Below are positions 45,301-47,848 of a DNA stretch of 64,000 bases, piece by piece. Source of the stretch: Clytia hemisphaerica (taxonomy: Eukaryota > Cnidaria > Hydrozoa > Leptothecata > Clytiidae); the NCBI GenBank assembly GCA_902728285.1, contig CACVBU010001012.1, positions 485,193 to 549,192 on the forward strand, written 5' to 3'. Below the pieces are notes generated by a model. It was not told the DNA's origin. It worked only from the letters and a program-made list of their open reading frames with translations, and did no database searches. The first letter of the stretch is position 1. Every line of letters begins with the position of its first letter. A program made the position numbers and the translations under genes.

Positions 45301-47078
45301 ACAGACACACGGAAGGAAGGACGGAAGGACGGACAGAGTTGCAAATGAAAGGCCCTATCGCTAGCGCTGGGCCAAAAACCTTGCAAGATAAGCACAGAAC
45401 ATCGAATTTAAAATGTTCGCTGCTCAGGGAATCCTCGGCAAGTTTTGTCAATTTTTACATATTTACTAATGCCAATCTTTTAACTATATTCTATCAAAAT
45501 TTTGAGACAGCTGCTCTTTTAGATCTAAAGATATTTATAGCAAAGAACCTTCCACAAACAACAAAGAATTCGCAAAATTTGAAGAAGTTTACCTCTCGAA
45601 AGTTTCCCGATAAAATAAAAACTTCTTTTAAAACTATAAAGAAATTATTACTCGAAAAAAATTCGCATTTTACCTAAAAGTACGAGGTTTCGTTGGACAG
45701 AATAACTTTACTTTAGTTCTTATAATCTATATCTTGACTGATTTTTGCTATCAAGGATTGGTAATCAAAGGAGGCCGATTTGAAAGAAATTTCTAAAGAG
45801 TTTATGACTTCTCTGGCTATTACAGAAAAGTTGTTACTCCATCTATTTTTTATTATCTCTATGGTCAGAGCCCTTAATGGGAAAAAATGCCCGCGCGGCA
45901 ATTGGCGGCTACGGTCGAAAAGGTGTATTTAGAAAAGCTGAATTACCTGTACAGAGAGTGACTATAAGTGAATTCATTTTTGGCTTTTTAGACGAAGCAT
46001 CGCCAAGATCTGGCTCAAGAGAAAAATCTTCGGTAAGTTAATTCCTTCGATAGAACAGAAAATACTACTTTTTTTTGCTTTCAAAAGTTTGATTCATAAC
46101 GCAAGAAAATACCCTTCTTCTGTTTCGAATGATTTTTAATCTCCATTTAAATTACTACAACCTTTTTATATTTTGTTCTTTTTTTCAGGATAAACCCAAG
46201 AAAGGGCAGTAAGTCTGATTTTTTTTCAAATTTTTCATACTGTACATTATACATCGATTTAATACGATGATTTAACAGGATGTGCTGGCATGCGTTTGGT
46301 TTTATTATTGAATCTTAAAACTGTGCTGCACCACTTTATTTTGCAGGAAAACATATATGAAAGGCTTCTCGTCACGCCCGAAAATCCCTCGAACACCTGA
46401 GGTTCACTCTAATCCTTCATCAGCACGCTCGACTGCCTCTTCAAATGAAGGCGTTCCGCCCTTAACGCGATCGATTTCACCCTCGAGACCGGATAGTAGT
46501 AAAGGTACTTATTTTCACGAATACCTCCTGAAAATTTTGTTTTGTATTTTTTGCATGTTTCTGTCGGTATGTTTGTGTCGACTTGTTAACGCTGGTCTTT
46601 AGTCTTCTAAACTAGTCACGTGCCTTGTCTGTCCACGTAAATCCTGGAATAAGCTCCCGGGTGCTTATTTGATTTTTCAGGCTCTAAGGGGTGCTTTTTC
46701 AAGCAGGGCGCTTATTCAAGCGGGGCGCTTATATTTTTTATTTCAGAAATTTGTATATCAACAAATTCGGAATCTGCTTAAACTTAACTGTTTCAAAGAG
46801 GTGATTTTTCAAAAAAGGGTGAATAAAAGAAAAATTGGAAAAATCCAATTGACAATTTCTAACATTTTATTCTTAATCGCTTTCTTTCTTTTTAAGACAC
46901 AAGTATCTACTCAATATCTTATTCAATCAATAACAATATTCGAATAAGCGCCCCTCCCTGCCCTAGAGGGGGCGCGGGGGGCGCTTATTCGAGGATTTAC
47001 GGTAATTATGATCACTCATGTTATATTCTTTTAGGTTTGAAGCCGCTGAGTCGTGACTCCAACAAAATGTCCAGATGA
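5413..47078 (+). CDS. ARMC9: ARMC9 (LisH and armadillo-repeat protein), whole gene, 25 exons
   Basis: Orthologue of vertebrate ARMC9, a ciliary basal-body/axoneme protein that in vertebrates works with TOGARAM1 in ciliogenesis and Hedgehog signalling and is mutated in Joubert syndrome (family knowledge). I joined 25 exons; every junction has GT/AG and matching phase. The coding total is 2,394 bp, 797 aa, against about 818 aa in human. Order: N-terminal LisH motif (about residues 8-40), helical region (60-260), armadillo-type region (300-580), an acidic run (590-600), then a Ser/Pro/Lys-rich disordered tail. Diagnostic stretches include [21 protein letters not shown] and [19 protein letters not shown]. 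The first ATG at 5413 opens [10 protein letters not shown] just before the LisH motif. An AATAAA lies at about 47,526. Four receptor genes and a transposon nest sit in intron 13. Exon coordinates are given in the next three entries. Confidence 0.95.
5934..7212. mobile_element. 1.28-kb hAT-like element with AGTTAATCC word, in ARMC9 intron 2
   Basis: The ends are CAGGGGGG / CCCCCCTG with extended inverted match to CAGTTAATCC. The target duplication AATGATA is at 5927-5933 and 7213-7219. CAGGGG ends with a 7-8-bp duplication are typical of hAT transposons. The word TTAATCCA / TGGATTAA recurs in both arms. No transposase ORF is seen; a 68-aa ORF at 6707-6913 is not recognised. Confidence 0.8.
7640..7930 (+). 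repeat. Possible decayed SINE
   Basis: CTTCGATTCCCACTCGG at about 7687 resembles a tRNA B box, and TGGCATATTAGTGG just upstream resembles an A box, but the two are too close for an intact tRNA promoter. The following 200 bp have no other assignment. In ARMC9 intron 3. Confidence 0.3.
8400..8492 (+). pseudogene. Decayed partial copy of ARMC9 exon 4
   Basis: Tandem duplicate of 8229-8325 (end of exon 4 plus its donor and some intron). The copy reads nearly the same (CCCAAGAATCACCCTGCCTT) but has an in-frame TAA where the source encodes Leu, after a one-base shuffle in the T run. The donor remains (GAG then GTCAAT), so it resembles a pseudo-exon sitting 100 bp downstream of the true exon. Confidence 0.8.
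10216..11280. mobile_element. 1.06-kb GGACCTACC element with GCCGGAAA words, in ARMC9 intron 10
   Basis: The ends are exact inverted repeats GGACCTACCTGG / CCAGGTAGGTCC. The left end is itself a hairpin (GGACCT...AGGTCC) followed by a GTCCGTCT microsatellite. The interior is about four diverged monomers of about 140 bp containing TTTTCTCGAGATT, ATTAGTTTTTTCTG and repeated GCCGGAAATATGCCGGAAA. A second copy is at 31551-32189. Confidence 0.8.
11985..12200 (+). repeat. tRNA-derived SINE, family 1
   Basis: The head looks like a tRNA: GAGCG at 11984 pairs with CGCTC at 12047, A box TGGCCTAATGGTCAAGG, B box GGTTCGAATTG, spacing about right. A 3' body of about 130 bp follows (GTCGAGCCGGTTGGCTGTGG, then a GACTATCCACTTTAC tail). 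T and anticodon stems do not pair well and no CCA context fits, so this is a SINE rather than a tRNA gene. In ARMC9 intron 12. Confidence 0.65.
12650..13660 (+). CDS. Divergent 7TM receptor A, nested in ARMC9 intron 13
   Basis: Intronless ORF of 336 aa from ATG at 12650. Seven hydrophobic segments at roughly residues 43-66, 76-100, 108-133, 146-170, 184-208, 251-275 and 283-308 indicate a G-protein-coupled receptor of the rhodopsin-like fold at the plasma membrane. It is divergent: TM3 ends MLRFLAL instead of DRY, TM6 has CYLPL (the usual C-W/Y-x-P), and TM7 has NSLIY in place of NPxxY. It shares GLHKTSRPF in loop 1 and [20 protein letters not shown] before TM6 with the minus-strand receptors at 18.7 and 21.1 kb, so the three are paralogues. 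An AATAAA at about 13,900 could serve as poly(A) signal. Ligand unknown. Confidence 0.85.
   Translation: MLRNREVTCLELGFINIGHQGANLTNETPFLSTNHILAWKIILLVILCFVFTSNLLLFYGLHKTSRPFNTTSKLFIMLSILDMLYCSGCTMNALFSIFVPNYPCDVFRTFISINHVLFLFVFCVFGVVSMLRFLALKKPFWIVSPFKIYTLLFVNFITSLAYGATCYFLYTQDDLKKLDVTDIFGATTLSISMLFILLVNVLSYVHLNDQINHKKKMKNTSIVLDQPSITTGNHLHQHSEDISRGESDERKREAVKTLIIITLSYIFCYLPLTMYMLLSSSGLVQSNEVFEMIFFYCSLTNGGCNSLIYILRSQKIRTLFTPSKGLLVVFSSISKH
13661..15556. other. Between receptors A and B; nothing recognised
   Basis: AT-rich, with a GGGGGGGG run near 14,270. The 63-aa ORF at 14718-14909 shows no features of a gene. Confidence 0.5.
15557..16735 (+). CDS. Class A-like 7TM receptor B, nested in ARMC9 intron 13
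   Basis: Intronless ORF of 392 aa from ATG at 15557; not a close relative of its neighbours. Motifs of rhodopsin-like receptors: LNLAASDLM in TM2, [10 protein letters not shown] after TM3 (DRY variant DRM), CWLP in TM6, and [10 protein letters not shown] in TM7 (NPxxY form). The stretch between TM4 and TM5 is very long (about residues 160-268) with N-glycosylation sequons NST, NLS and NET. No cysteine occurs before TM4 or in that loop, so the standard TM3-loop 2 disulphide cannot form. The tail is short and basic ([16 protein letters not shown]) with cysteines that could be palmitoylated. Ligand unknown. Confidence 0.85.
   Translation: MSLTVIHKNIVTIHDPLDTIFIVLGLLIVFLNIMEIKFITKTKKRKLQNSQYYLLNLAASDLMTGAGITTISAISMYQSKNEDKDNQWLSKIQVMFTLGIFRITLFMSILALIVLTIDRMLGVLRPLRHRNTHKKQVVGICIAMWVLSIGFSVFNIVINQKHGRIWSGNIHQVEYQPNSTMISLFHYNLSSFAYHYEYTTTFETILITDFKIRYPGVDIVGDQNETFFFSDLNLIDSKDGSLDGNIDSFRSERHTSVEYTILPILVYSTIIFLLAAYLLIWYHLRKSKQSLNTETKSKKTEAVRKRTERRFIFLSIGIVIAFALCWLPVSIFATLFISDVISRIDQTRKETVLSIPLVVNSLLNPFLYFKIMNKMDCGWLKRCRRGKRCCGR
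16888..17020 (-). pseudogene. Isolated dynein heavy chain exon, dynein-2 (DYNC2H1) type
   Basis: A 133-bp exon-shaped segment with an acceptor (TTTTTACAG) before 17020 and a donor (GTCAGT) after 16888. It encodes [13 protein letters not shown] ... [21 protein letters not shown], part of the dynein heavy chain linker; [12 protein letters not shown] is most like cytoplasmic dynein 2. A real DYNC2H1 has dozens of exons; neither the preceding nor the following one (which should read like EKRxxFPRFYF) is present nearby, and receptor B occupies the downstream side. So this is a captured or duplicated single exon. The frame is intact. Confidence 0.6.
17528..17738 (+). pseudogene. Isolated exon-like ORF, unidentified
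   Basis: Open frame following a TTTGTTCAG acceptor, ending TAG at 17736-17738. It encodes [20 protein letters not shown], then [29 protein letters not shown] and a Ser/Glu tail. Its composition is protein-like and its base composition is less AT-rich than the flanks. It looks like the terminal exon of a gene whose other exons are absent here. Family not recognised. It lies 500 bp from the dynein fragment, on the opposite strand. Confidence 0.35.
17739..18680. other. Spacer with GGGTCGGTCGG repeats
   Basis: GGGTCGGTCGG occurs at about 18,129 and 18,390, beside AAAAATAAAAATAAAA; related GACCGACC runs occur near 35,650 and 35,910. No ORF of note. Confidence 0.4.
18681..19607 (-). CDS. Divergent 7TM receptor C, nested in ARMC9 intron 13
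   Basis: Intronless ORF of 308 aa. The open frame extends to 19646, but the first real ATG is at 19607 ([11 protein letters not shown]); an NRT sequon lies in the N-terminus. Seven hydrophobic segments. It shares [41 protein letters not shown] and a TM7 ending NSLIYI with receptors A and D. The DRY position reads ILRFVAL and NPxxY reads NSLIY. It ends soon after TM7 ([13 protein letters not shown]). On the strand opposite to ARMC9; about 1.46 kb from receptor D, same strand. Confidence 0.85.
   Translation of the reverse strand: MPQPKPVECAFKEASVNRTFTASNGPNDSEISIFIITMFVLISNLMLIYGFHKTSRPFTNITKLFILLSIFDMLSCGGAWLVVVLGLTKPDYPCFVFIAFLSFDNFLFCMVIFLFADICILRFVALKWPFVRIDGWKICAIIFLQSIVAGTYSLASYYFFRKGDFKSLTQGSLINLSSLTLIILSVLVINCLSYVQLCRSIHGTSCRRNHQQQHPEDISRGESNERKKEAVKTLIIINLFCILCYLPLMIHSAKVVYRLSGLSSKNRGSLDVEIFYFYLALSNGGFNSLIYIVRNKKIRNVYKIKCPS
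19608..21066. other. Between receptors C and D; nothing recognised
   Basis: AT-rich. A short G+C-richer block at 20,690-20,880 repeats GGGTGACATTAG and CGCGAAGCTCGCGGC; probably a repeat fragment. Confidence 0.4.
21067..22056 (-). CDS. Divergent 7TM receptor D, nested in ARMC9 intron 13
   Basis: Intronless ORF of 329 aa from ATG at 22056 ([11 protein letters not shown]). Closest relative in the window is receptor C: loop 1 and TM2 are nearly identical ([17 protein letters not shown]), as is the pre-TM6 motif ([19 protein letters not shown]). Divergent DRY position (TLRFAAF) and TM7 NSLIYI. The N-terminus has NAT in a short extracellular segment. The nearly identical loop 1 DNA of C and D points to recent tandem duplication or gene conversion. 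Ligand unknown. Confidence 0.86.
   Translation of the reverse strand: MASTSPLECVFLNPNFNATSERSSQVKRSEIALFVITAFVLISNLMLIYGFHKTSRPFTNITKLFILLSIFDMLSSSGSCLMAVVGIIGPNYPCIVFITIFAFNNFAFYLVVMIFATICTLRFAAFKSPFMVIDHWKIYLMVCIEFAISLVTALATYLLCRDNDLSLMAYGTLTAISTMACVTIGVLIINILSYLHLNKSINRKKKTNNTSIELDCHLSARSKCNKYPGDISSGESDERKREAVKTLIIITVFYILCYLPLTIYDVLVAYWVNTRKHVKFETMYYTTALANGGFNSLIYILRNKKIRKFYKNKFESFFKQTGKTEDNGN
22551..22910 (+). repeat. TTCAATC-T(n) degenerate microsatellite
   Basis: About 25 units. Early units are longer (ATATTTAGTTCAATCC), later ones are ATTCAATC plus a T run of 5-10 bases. It lies in the Helitron-like element next to the truncated exon. The ORF across it is a by-product of the repeat. 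Confidence 0.9.
22986..23204 (-). pseudogene. Gene fragment, N-terminal exon of a HECT-E3-like cnidarian/sponge gene family (tentative)
   Basis: ATG at 23204 opens 72 aa: [20 protein letters not shown], a Ser/Thr linker, [12 protein letters not shown] and [12 protein letters not shown], then a stop. The pattern (short acidic/Ser N-terminus, then RLNxxERLRA) resembles from memory the first exon of the repeat-amplified G2/M-phase-specific E3 ligase-like genes of cnidarians and sponges. No further exon is found downstream on this strand, where a TTCAATC tract begins. Probably an exon carried inside the Helitron-like element. Confidence 0.35.
23605..23825. repeat. Possible degraded inverted-repeat element
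   Basis: AAATAGACC occurs at both ends in direct orientation. Inside, TTAGATTGTAGGCAAAATATATAGC is partly mirrored by GCTATATATTT and TTTGCCTAATAAACAATAGTA. Within the Helitron-like element. Confidence 0.35.
24818..25050. mobile_element. Mini-DIRS derivative: perfect 66-bp inverted repeat with 101-bp spacer
   Basis: Arms 24818-24883 and 24985-25050 are exact reverse complements. Part of the arm (ATAACAATTACCTGTGATCC) is a variant of the DIRS terminal repeat that begins one base later. The spacer starts AGATCCGATTCCGTAAAAACG, the same sequence found just inside the right DIRS terminus. So it looks like the two ends of a related DIRS element joined with the interior deleted, in tandem with the full copy. 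A GT microsatellite lies in the spacer. Confidence 0.7.
25379..26365 (-). CDS. DIRS tyrosine recombinase
   Basis: Tyrosine recombinase replacing integrase. Catalytic residues, numbered from position 26332: R153 ([14 protein letters not shown]), H266 and R269 (NHSLRKAST), W292 (AAGWKSKS), H301 and Y302 (FREHYQLP). The N-terminal part is a SAM-like DNA-binding domain ([17 protein letters not shown]). The frame begins after TTTTAG at 26366-26371, in the same frame as RNase H but separated by two stops, consistent with a 66-bp intron (26431 to 26366). It ends 290 bp before the left terminal repeat. Confidence 0.85.
   Translation of the reverse strand, partial: ATSKENCLLKAVQKIGVTPEVCDVMLASWAKSTQSSYNVYLSKWMDFCHKRKIDPYNCKYDNGVEFLSQLYKKGEKYGYIAAARSALSAVLQKEEGTTFGKDPRVTKFLKGVFRLKPQLPRYTEIYDPDVILTFLETFPENKHLMLETLVKKVATLMMLLSGQRGQTMPMLRLDCMSYTKDVYTFFIPEALKQTKPGHHQEPLRFERFSNKKLCVVDCLEEYLDRTKYIRENLEGNPQELFLSYAYPHQPVGKSTITRYIKSFMLEAGIDVTVYANHSLRKASTSKANNLGLSIKDIQKAAGWKSKSIFREHYQLPIKQNLGTQLLER
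26432..27367 (-). CDS. DIRS pol, RNase H and downstream DIRS domain
   Basis: Continues pol after the insertion. RNase H motifs, numbered from the methionine at 27241: [11 protein letters not shown] (D19), [12 protein letters not shown] (E51), LKVDNTSAV (D76), and [12 protein letters not shown] (D127). Then comes the block typical of DIRS elements ([43 protein letters not shown]), sometimes called the methyltransferase-like region. The frame meets a stop at 26414-26416, just past a possible splice donor (GTAGCA, 26431). Confidence 0.85.
27369..28161. mobile_element. 793-bp inverted-repeat element with internal minisatellite, inserted in DIRS pol
   Basis: The termini are inverted repeats of about 40 bp (GGGCTATTCC... 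/ ...GAAATAGCCC; inner part TACCCCCTATGTTGAGGAGG is exact on both sides). A 3-bp target duplication AAT flanks it (27366-27368 and 28162-28164). The interior is a minisatellite. The RT and RNase H frames on either side become continuous if the element and one AAT are ignored, confirming an insertion. A smaller relative with GGGC ends and ATT duplication is at 47594. Confidence 0.9.
27410..28110. repeat. Minisatellite, about 30-bp unit (AAAATCCAGGGTGGTCAGTA)
   Basis: About 18 units, centred on AAATCCAGGGTGGT with variable spacers such as CAGTAAAACGAGGT. Unit length is 28-31 bp in the central block (27,560-27,870); outer units are more diverged and spaced. Entirely inside the 793-bp element. 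Confidence 0.93.
28165..29069 (-). CDS. DIRS pol, reverse transcriptase part (interrupted)
   Basis: Reverse transcriptase of the DIRS/Ty3 type: [19 protein letters not shown] (fingers), [12 protein letters not shown] (first catalytic Asp), GPRKFTKVM, and the YIDD box near residues 197-200, then [12 protein letters not shown] and an [11 protein letters not shown] stretch. The open frame continues upstream of 29069 without an ATG and overlaps the 3' end of ORF1 in another frame, so a -1 frameshift or an alternative start is likely. At 28165 the frame runs into the 793-bp insertion. The RNase H part resumes beyond it in a compatible frame. Confidence 0.88.
29123..30376 (-). CDS. DIRS ORF1, Gag-like
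   Basis: 417 aa from ATG at 30376, 150 bp inside the 5' terminal repeat. A Gln-rich helix ([24 protein letters not shown] region, about residues 55-75), a Ser/Thr-rich linker and a helical middle region are followed by a very basic C-terminus (residues about 365-417, rich in Lys/Tyr/Gln). No zinc knuckle is seen. It occupies the Gag position; the sequence family itself is not recognised. Confidence 0.7.
   Translation of the reverse strand: MINSELDPLLSKAGMNNSGEDLLLRRQQAPAGMATPFDIDLSQITNTLRDEIRQAQEPQQQQINELVKIVNMLVHRPNANMAPPPVENNVSETGPNVIKLTPPAEDTISIAGSNRWFGSVDLGDKSYPSTETSTITKSNQQSSSHGGNGSTKSGKSPSKASDTEEPSQMYWNEATDDYVATNQATGPEITSSIAGAAKIFWSRPLKQESLKKKLEQAVIPSNCEFLMSKKVNSEIWSKMGTFNRSTDFKLQHAQSIHSAATTKMLRAASTLTGLFKEKMPKEIKEALTELKDSMTLAGNVSQQLNQVRRDFIKPTLPREYKKLASEADETSELLFGSGLCEKLEKLKKENNLCALLSTKRKFEEPKNFHSSSKTQKRTYGQRNVEYKENKPQEHYKDKKKYPNQKYQQDKKYRTKKN
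31551..32189. mobile_element. GGACCTACC element, second copy, in ARMC9 intron 13
   Basis: Same family as 10216-11280: starts GGACCTACCTCCGGG, ends AGGTAGGTCC, same GTTCGTCC microsatellite and CCGGAAA monomers. The left terminal hairpin is longer (GGACCTaCCtCCGGG / CCCCGGtGGAGGTCC). Shorter by about two monomers. Confidence 0.8.
32225..32902 (+). CDS. ARMC9: ARMC9 exons 14-16
   Basis: Exons 32225-32301, 32596-32670 and 32815-32902. They continue the armadillo region: exon 14 has [16 protein letters not shown], exon 15 [19 protein letters not shown], exon 16 [10 protein letters not shown] and [10 protein letters not shown], all collinear with vertebrate ARMC9. Exon 14 starts with GA completing the G left by exon 13. 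Exon 16 ends in phase 1 and is picked up by exon 17 at 38322. A minus-oriented SINE copy lies in intron 14. Confidence 0.93.
32354..32446 (-). repeat. SINE family 2 copy
   Basis: On the minus strand: TAGTCTGAATCACAGACCTC, then TACAAAACCTCAGGTAGTAT and GAGCACGAATCCGTTAGTGG. Links the body seen at 55.8 kb to the end seen at 57.6 kb. In ARMC9 intron 14. Confidence 0.65.
33331..33360. repeat. Poly(T) run, 30 bases
   Basis: Uninterrupted T run just inside the left hairpin end of the intron 16 composite element; could be a retroposed poly(A) tail read in reverse. Confidence 0.9.
33940..34850. repeat. Tandem repeat, 183-188-bp monomer, about 4.5 units
   Basis: The phrase GTGTTTTAGTATCC recurs at 34002, 34190, 34373 and (as GTGTTTCAGTATCC) 34557. 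The monomer core is TTGTTCAAATTTACACAGGA. The last unit is split by the palindromic element 34581-34754. Diverged copies of the same core recur at 44,480 and 44,660, again about 175-185 bp apart. Confidence 0.92.
34581..34754. mobile_element. 174-bp palindromic MITE inside a tandem monomer
   Basis: The ends are TAGACCTTTTTTTAA / TTAAAAAAAGGTCTA, with arms of about 65 bp (CAACCCTGTTGAATAATTAT on the left, mirrored on the right). The adjacent monomers read GAATTC where this one reads GAA-[element]-TTC, so the empty site is present next door. Confidence 0.9.
35750..35925 (+). pseudogene. Exon-like ORF, unidentified, in ARMC9 intron 16
   Basis: Open frame with ATG at about 35783 ([20 protein letters not shown], then [14 protein letters not shown]), richer in G+C than the flanks. 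Followed by a GACCGACC repeat. It may belong with the 36352-36553 frame as pieces of one captured gene. Not recognised. Confidence 0.3.
36007..36801. mobile_element. Inverted-repeat element carrying an exon-like ORF (Pack-type candidate)
   Basis: The ends are TGCCGATACACAGGACATTC / GGAATGTCCGGTGTATCGGCA. GTCCGGTGTAG words lie in both arms, and the inner arms contain an inverted match of about 45 bp (GTCAACTGCTCCAACTTGGG). The core holds an open frame (36352-36553: [20 protein letters not shown], then [17 protein letters not shown]) behind a splice-acceptor-like TTGTTATAG. A diverged piece of the arm recurs at 4493-4545. Confidence 0.7.
37647..37891. mobile_element. MITE-like element with ATCTGACAGG word
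   Basis: GTGCCCCCGG near the left end and CCGGACCGTGCAC at the right, inner match GTGCCGC / GCGGCAC. ATCTGACAGG occurs three times in the same orientation and TTGTCAGGA once. In ARMC9 intron 16. Confidence 0.5.
38322..47078 (+). CDS. ARMC9: ARMC9 exons 17-25 (acidic linker and C-terminal tail)
   Basis: Exons: 38322-38383, 41272-41373, 41535-41582, 41992-42076, 42466-42561, 45992-46032, 46189-46208, 46347-46504, 47035-47078 (TGA at 47076-47078). Exon 17 is the Asp/Glu run that follows the armadillo region in vertebrates too. Exon 18 ([19 protein letters not shown]) is still alignable; exons 19-25 are low-complexity Ser/Pro/Lys sequence, assigned from splice sites, phase and a weak PLTP / RPGSTASS-like resemblance to the human tail. 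Exon 21 uses an acceptor at 42465 (TTTAAG), the only one that keeps phase. The 20-bp exon 23 is the least certain. The introns carry many inverted-repeat elements, listed separately. Confidence 0.82.
38384..39571. other. ARMC9 intron 17, first part; nothing recognised
   Basis: No convincing ORF or element end. A 91-aa minus-strand ORF at 38493-38768 has no recognisable motif. Confidence 0.4.
39572..39887. mobile_element. Fold-back element, about 140-bp arms, in ARMC9 intron 17
   Basis: Left arm TTAAAGGGATTATTAGATGA followed by TTAGAGATACCTTTTATGG; the right arm has CCATAAAAGGTATCTCTAA and TCATCTGATAAACCCCTTTAA. The inner arms also pair (AAATATTTGACTTTGAA / TTCAAAGTCAAATATCT). Confidence 0.8.
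40084..40233. mobile_element. Short MITE, same family as 485-809
   Basis: TAACCTGATAACAG / CTGCTATCAGGTTA ends and ACGCTGAAGCTCTAAAG on both arms. 150 bp. In ARMC9 intron 17. Confidence 0.75.
40418..40682. mobile_element. TACACGTTTTTT-ended MITE with AAGGAAC word
   Basis: The ends are TACACGTTTTTTTT / AAAAAAAACGTGTA. GTTCCTTA / TAAGGAAC is repeated about nine times, plus CAGCCTCAAAGTTCC. Same terminal family as 48282 and 52774 but a different word. In ARMC9 intron 17. Confidence 0.8.
41765..41945. mobile_element. Short MITE, ACGGGTATG ends
   Basis: ACGGGTATGTGCCACC at the left, GGTGGCGCATACCCGT at the right (one mismatch in 16). 181 bp. In ARMC9 intron 19. Confidence 0.75.
43362..43948. mobile_element. 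587-bp MITE, GGTCGTGTTCACACT ends
   Basis: The ends GGTCGTGTTCACACTACAGACCTT / AAGGTTTGCAGTGTGAACACGACC match with few mismatches; TTT flanks both sides. The termini and 3-bp duplication resemble PIF/Harbinger-derived MITEs. Nested in 42604-45929. Confidence 0.8.
44240..45375. repeat. Hairpin-ended unit with diverged 184-bp monomers and GGAAGGAC tract
   Basis: It begins AAGCCCGTTGGGCGTGAAGG and ends near GGCCCTATCGCTAGCGCTGGGCC. Two monomers sharing TTCCAATCTTGTTC with the 34-kb array lie at 44,480 and 44,660. A GGAAGGAC microsatellite is at 45,314-45,335. Confidence 0.5.
46636..47001. mobile_element. 366-bp MITE with GCGCTTATT word, in ARMC9 intron 24
   Basis: CGTAAATCCTGGAATAAGC / GCGCTTATTCGAGGATTTACG ends. 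GGGCGCTTATT / AATAAGCGCCC words lie on both arms with G/C runs. The last ARMC9 exon starts 33 bp downstream, so its polypyrimidine region abuts the element. Confidence 0.8.
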
Positions 47079-47267
47079 TCGATCAATGATTTTTACGCAA
47101 GATTTTTAAGAAATGTAATATAAAGAAAAATGAAAAATATTAAAATTTTTGATAAATTATAATCATACGTAGCCATAAAGAATTTATATTTTGTTAATTA
47201 CGCCGCAAATGCATTCAATAAGTGCTATTCCATTTTGCGCTTAACATTGTAATGTAATACTTGTACA

Positions 47268-47337
47268 GGTAGGCTGCTTTTATCCACTAACGGATTCGTG
47301 CTCCTTATAGAGGTTTTGTAGATTCAGACTAGGGTAC
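47268..47337 (-). repeat. SINE family 2 copy, shortened
   Basis: On the minus strand: CTAGTCTGAATCTACAAAAC, then CTCTATAAGGAGCACGAATC and CGTTAGTGGATAAAAGCAGC. Lies 190 bp past the ARMC9 stop, probably in its 3' UTR. Confidence 0.6.
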
Positions 47338-47593
47338 AGGCGTTATGTATTTCTTATGGATAATATGTACATTTTTTCGTTCAGTTGTTAAAGCACTTTT
47401 ATAACCAAATTTGTAAATGTTTTTATTTCACTTTTTAACTTAGGAAGTTAGGGTCCTTTTAATTTATGATTTTACGTAAAATATTTAGGGTATGAGATAT
47501 ATCATTATGATCACTGAATTCAAAGAAATAAACAATTTTAACTTAAACTACCTATTATTTAAATGGTAAATCAATCAATTTCGAGGCGGGATT

Positions 47594-47772
47594 GGGCCAT
47601 TTCATTTTATATCCATACAGGGGGGGGAGGACGAACATCTCCAGAGTGTAATCTGAGAAAAGGTTCCAGGGGGTGTTTTTTCATTTTTCCAAGTTATTTT
47701 AAAATTTCCAAGGGGTTTTTTGCCTTGAAAAGGTTCCTCCATGCCCTGTATGGTTTTTTAATGGAACAGCCC
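47594..47772. mobile_element. 179-bp GGGC-ended MITE between ARMC9 and RAP1
   Basis: The ends GGGCCATTTCATTTTA and (reverse) GGGCTGTTCCATTAAA share CCATACAGGG inward. ATT duplication at 47591-47593 and 47773-47775. The word is TTCCAAGG / GGTTCC. Same family type as the insertion at 27369. Confidence 0.85.
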
Positions 47773-47848
47773 ATTGAGGATTGAAAATAGGTAAATACTT
47801 ATGTCTATCCCTTTTTCTTCTTAGTGCAAAACAAAGAAAAAGTTAAAA

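Larger units (their letters stand above)
42604..45929. mobile_element. 3.3-kb inverted-repeat region in ARMC9 intron 21
   Basis: AATACACCTTTTCGACCGTA...GCCGCGCG at the left is mirrored at the right over about 37 bp with one indel. The inner motif GACCATAG / CTATGGTC also mirrors and recurs at 44.02 kb. It contains the 587-bp element 43362-43948 and a hairpin-ended unit from about 44.24 to 45.38 kb. No ORF of note. Confidence 0.65.
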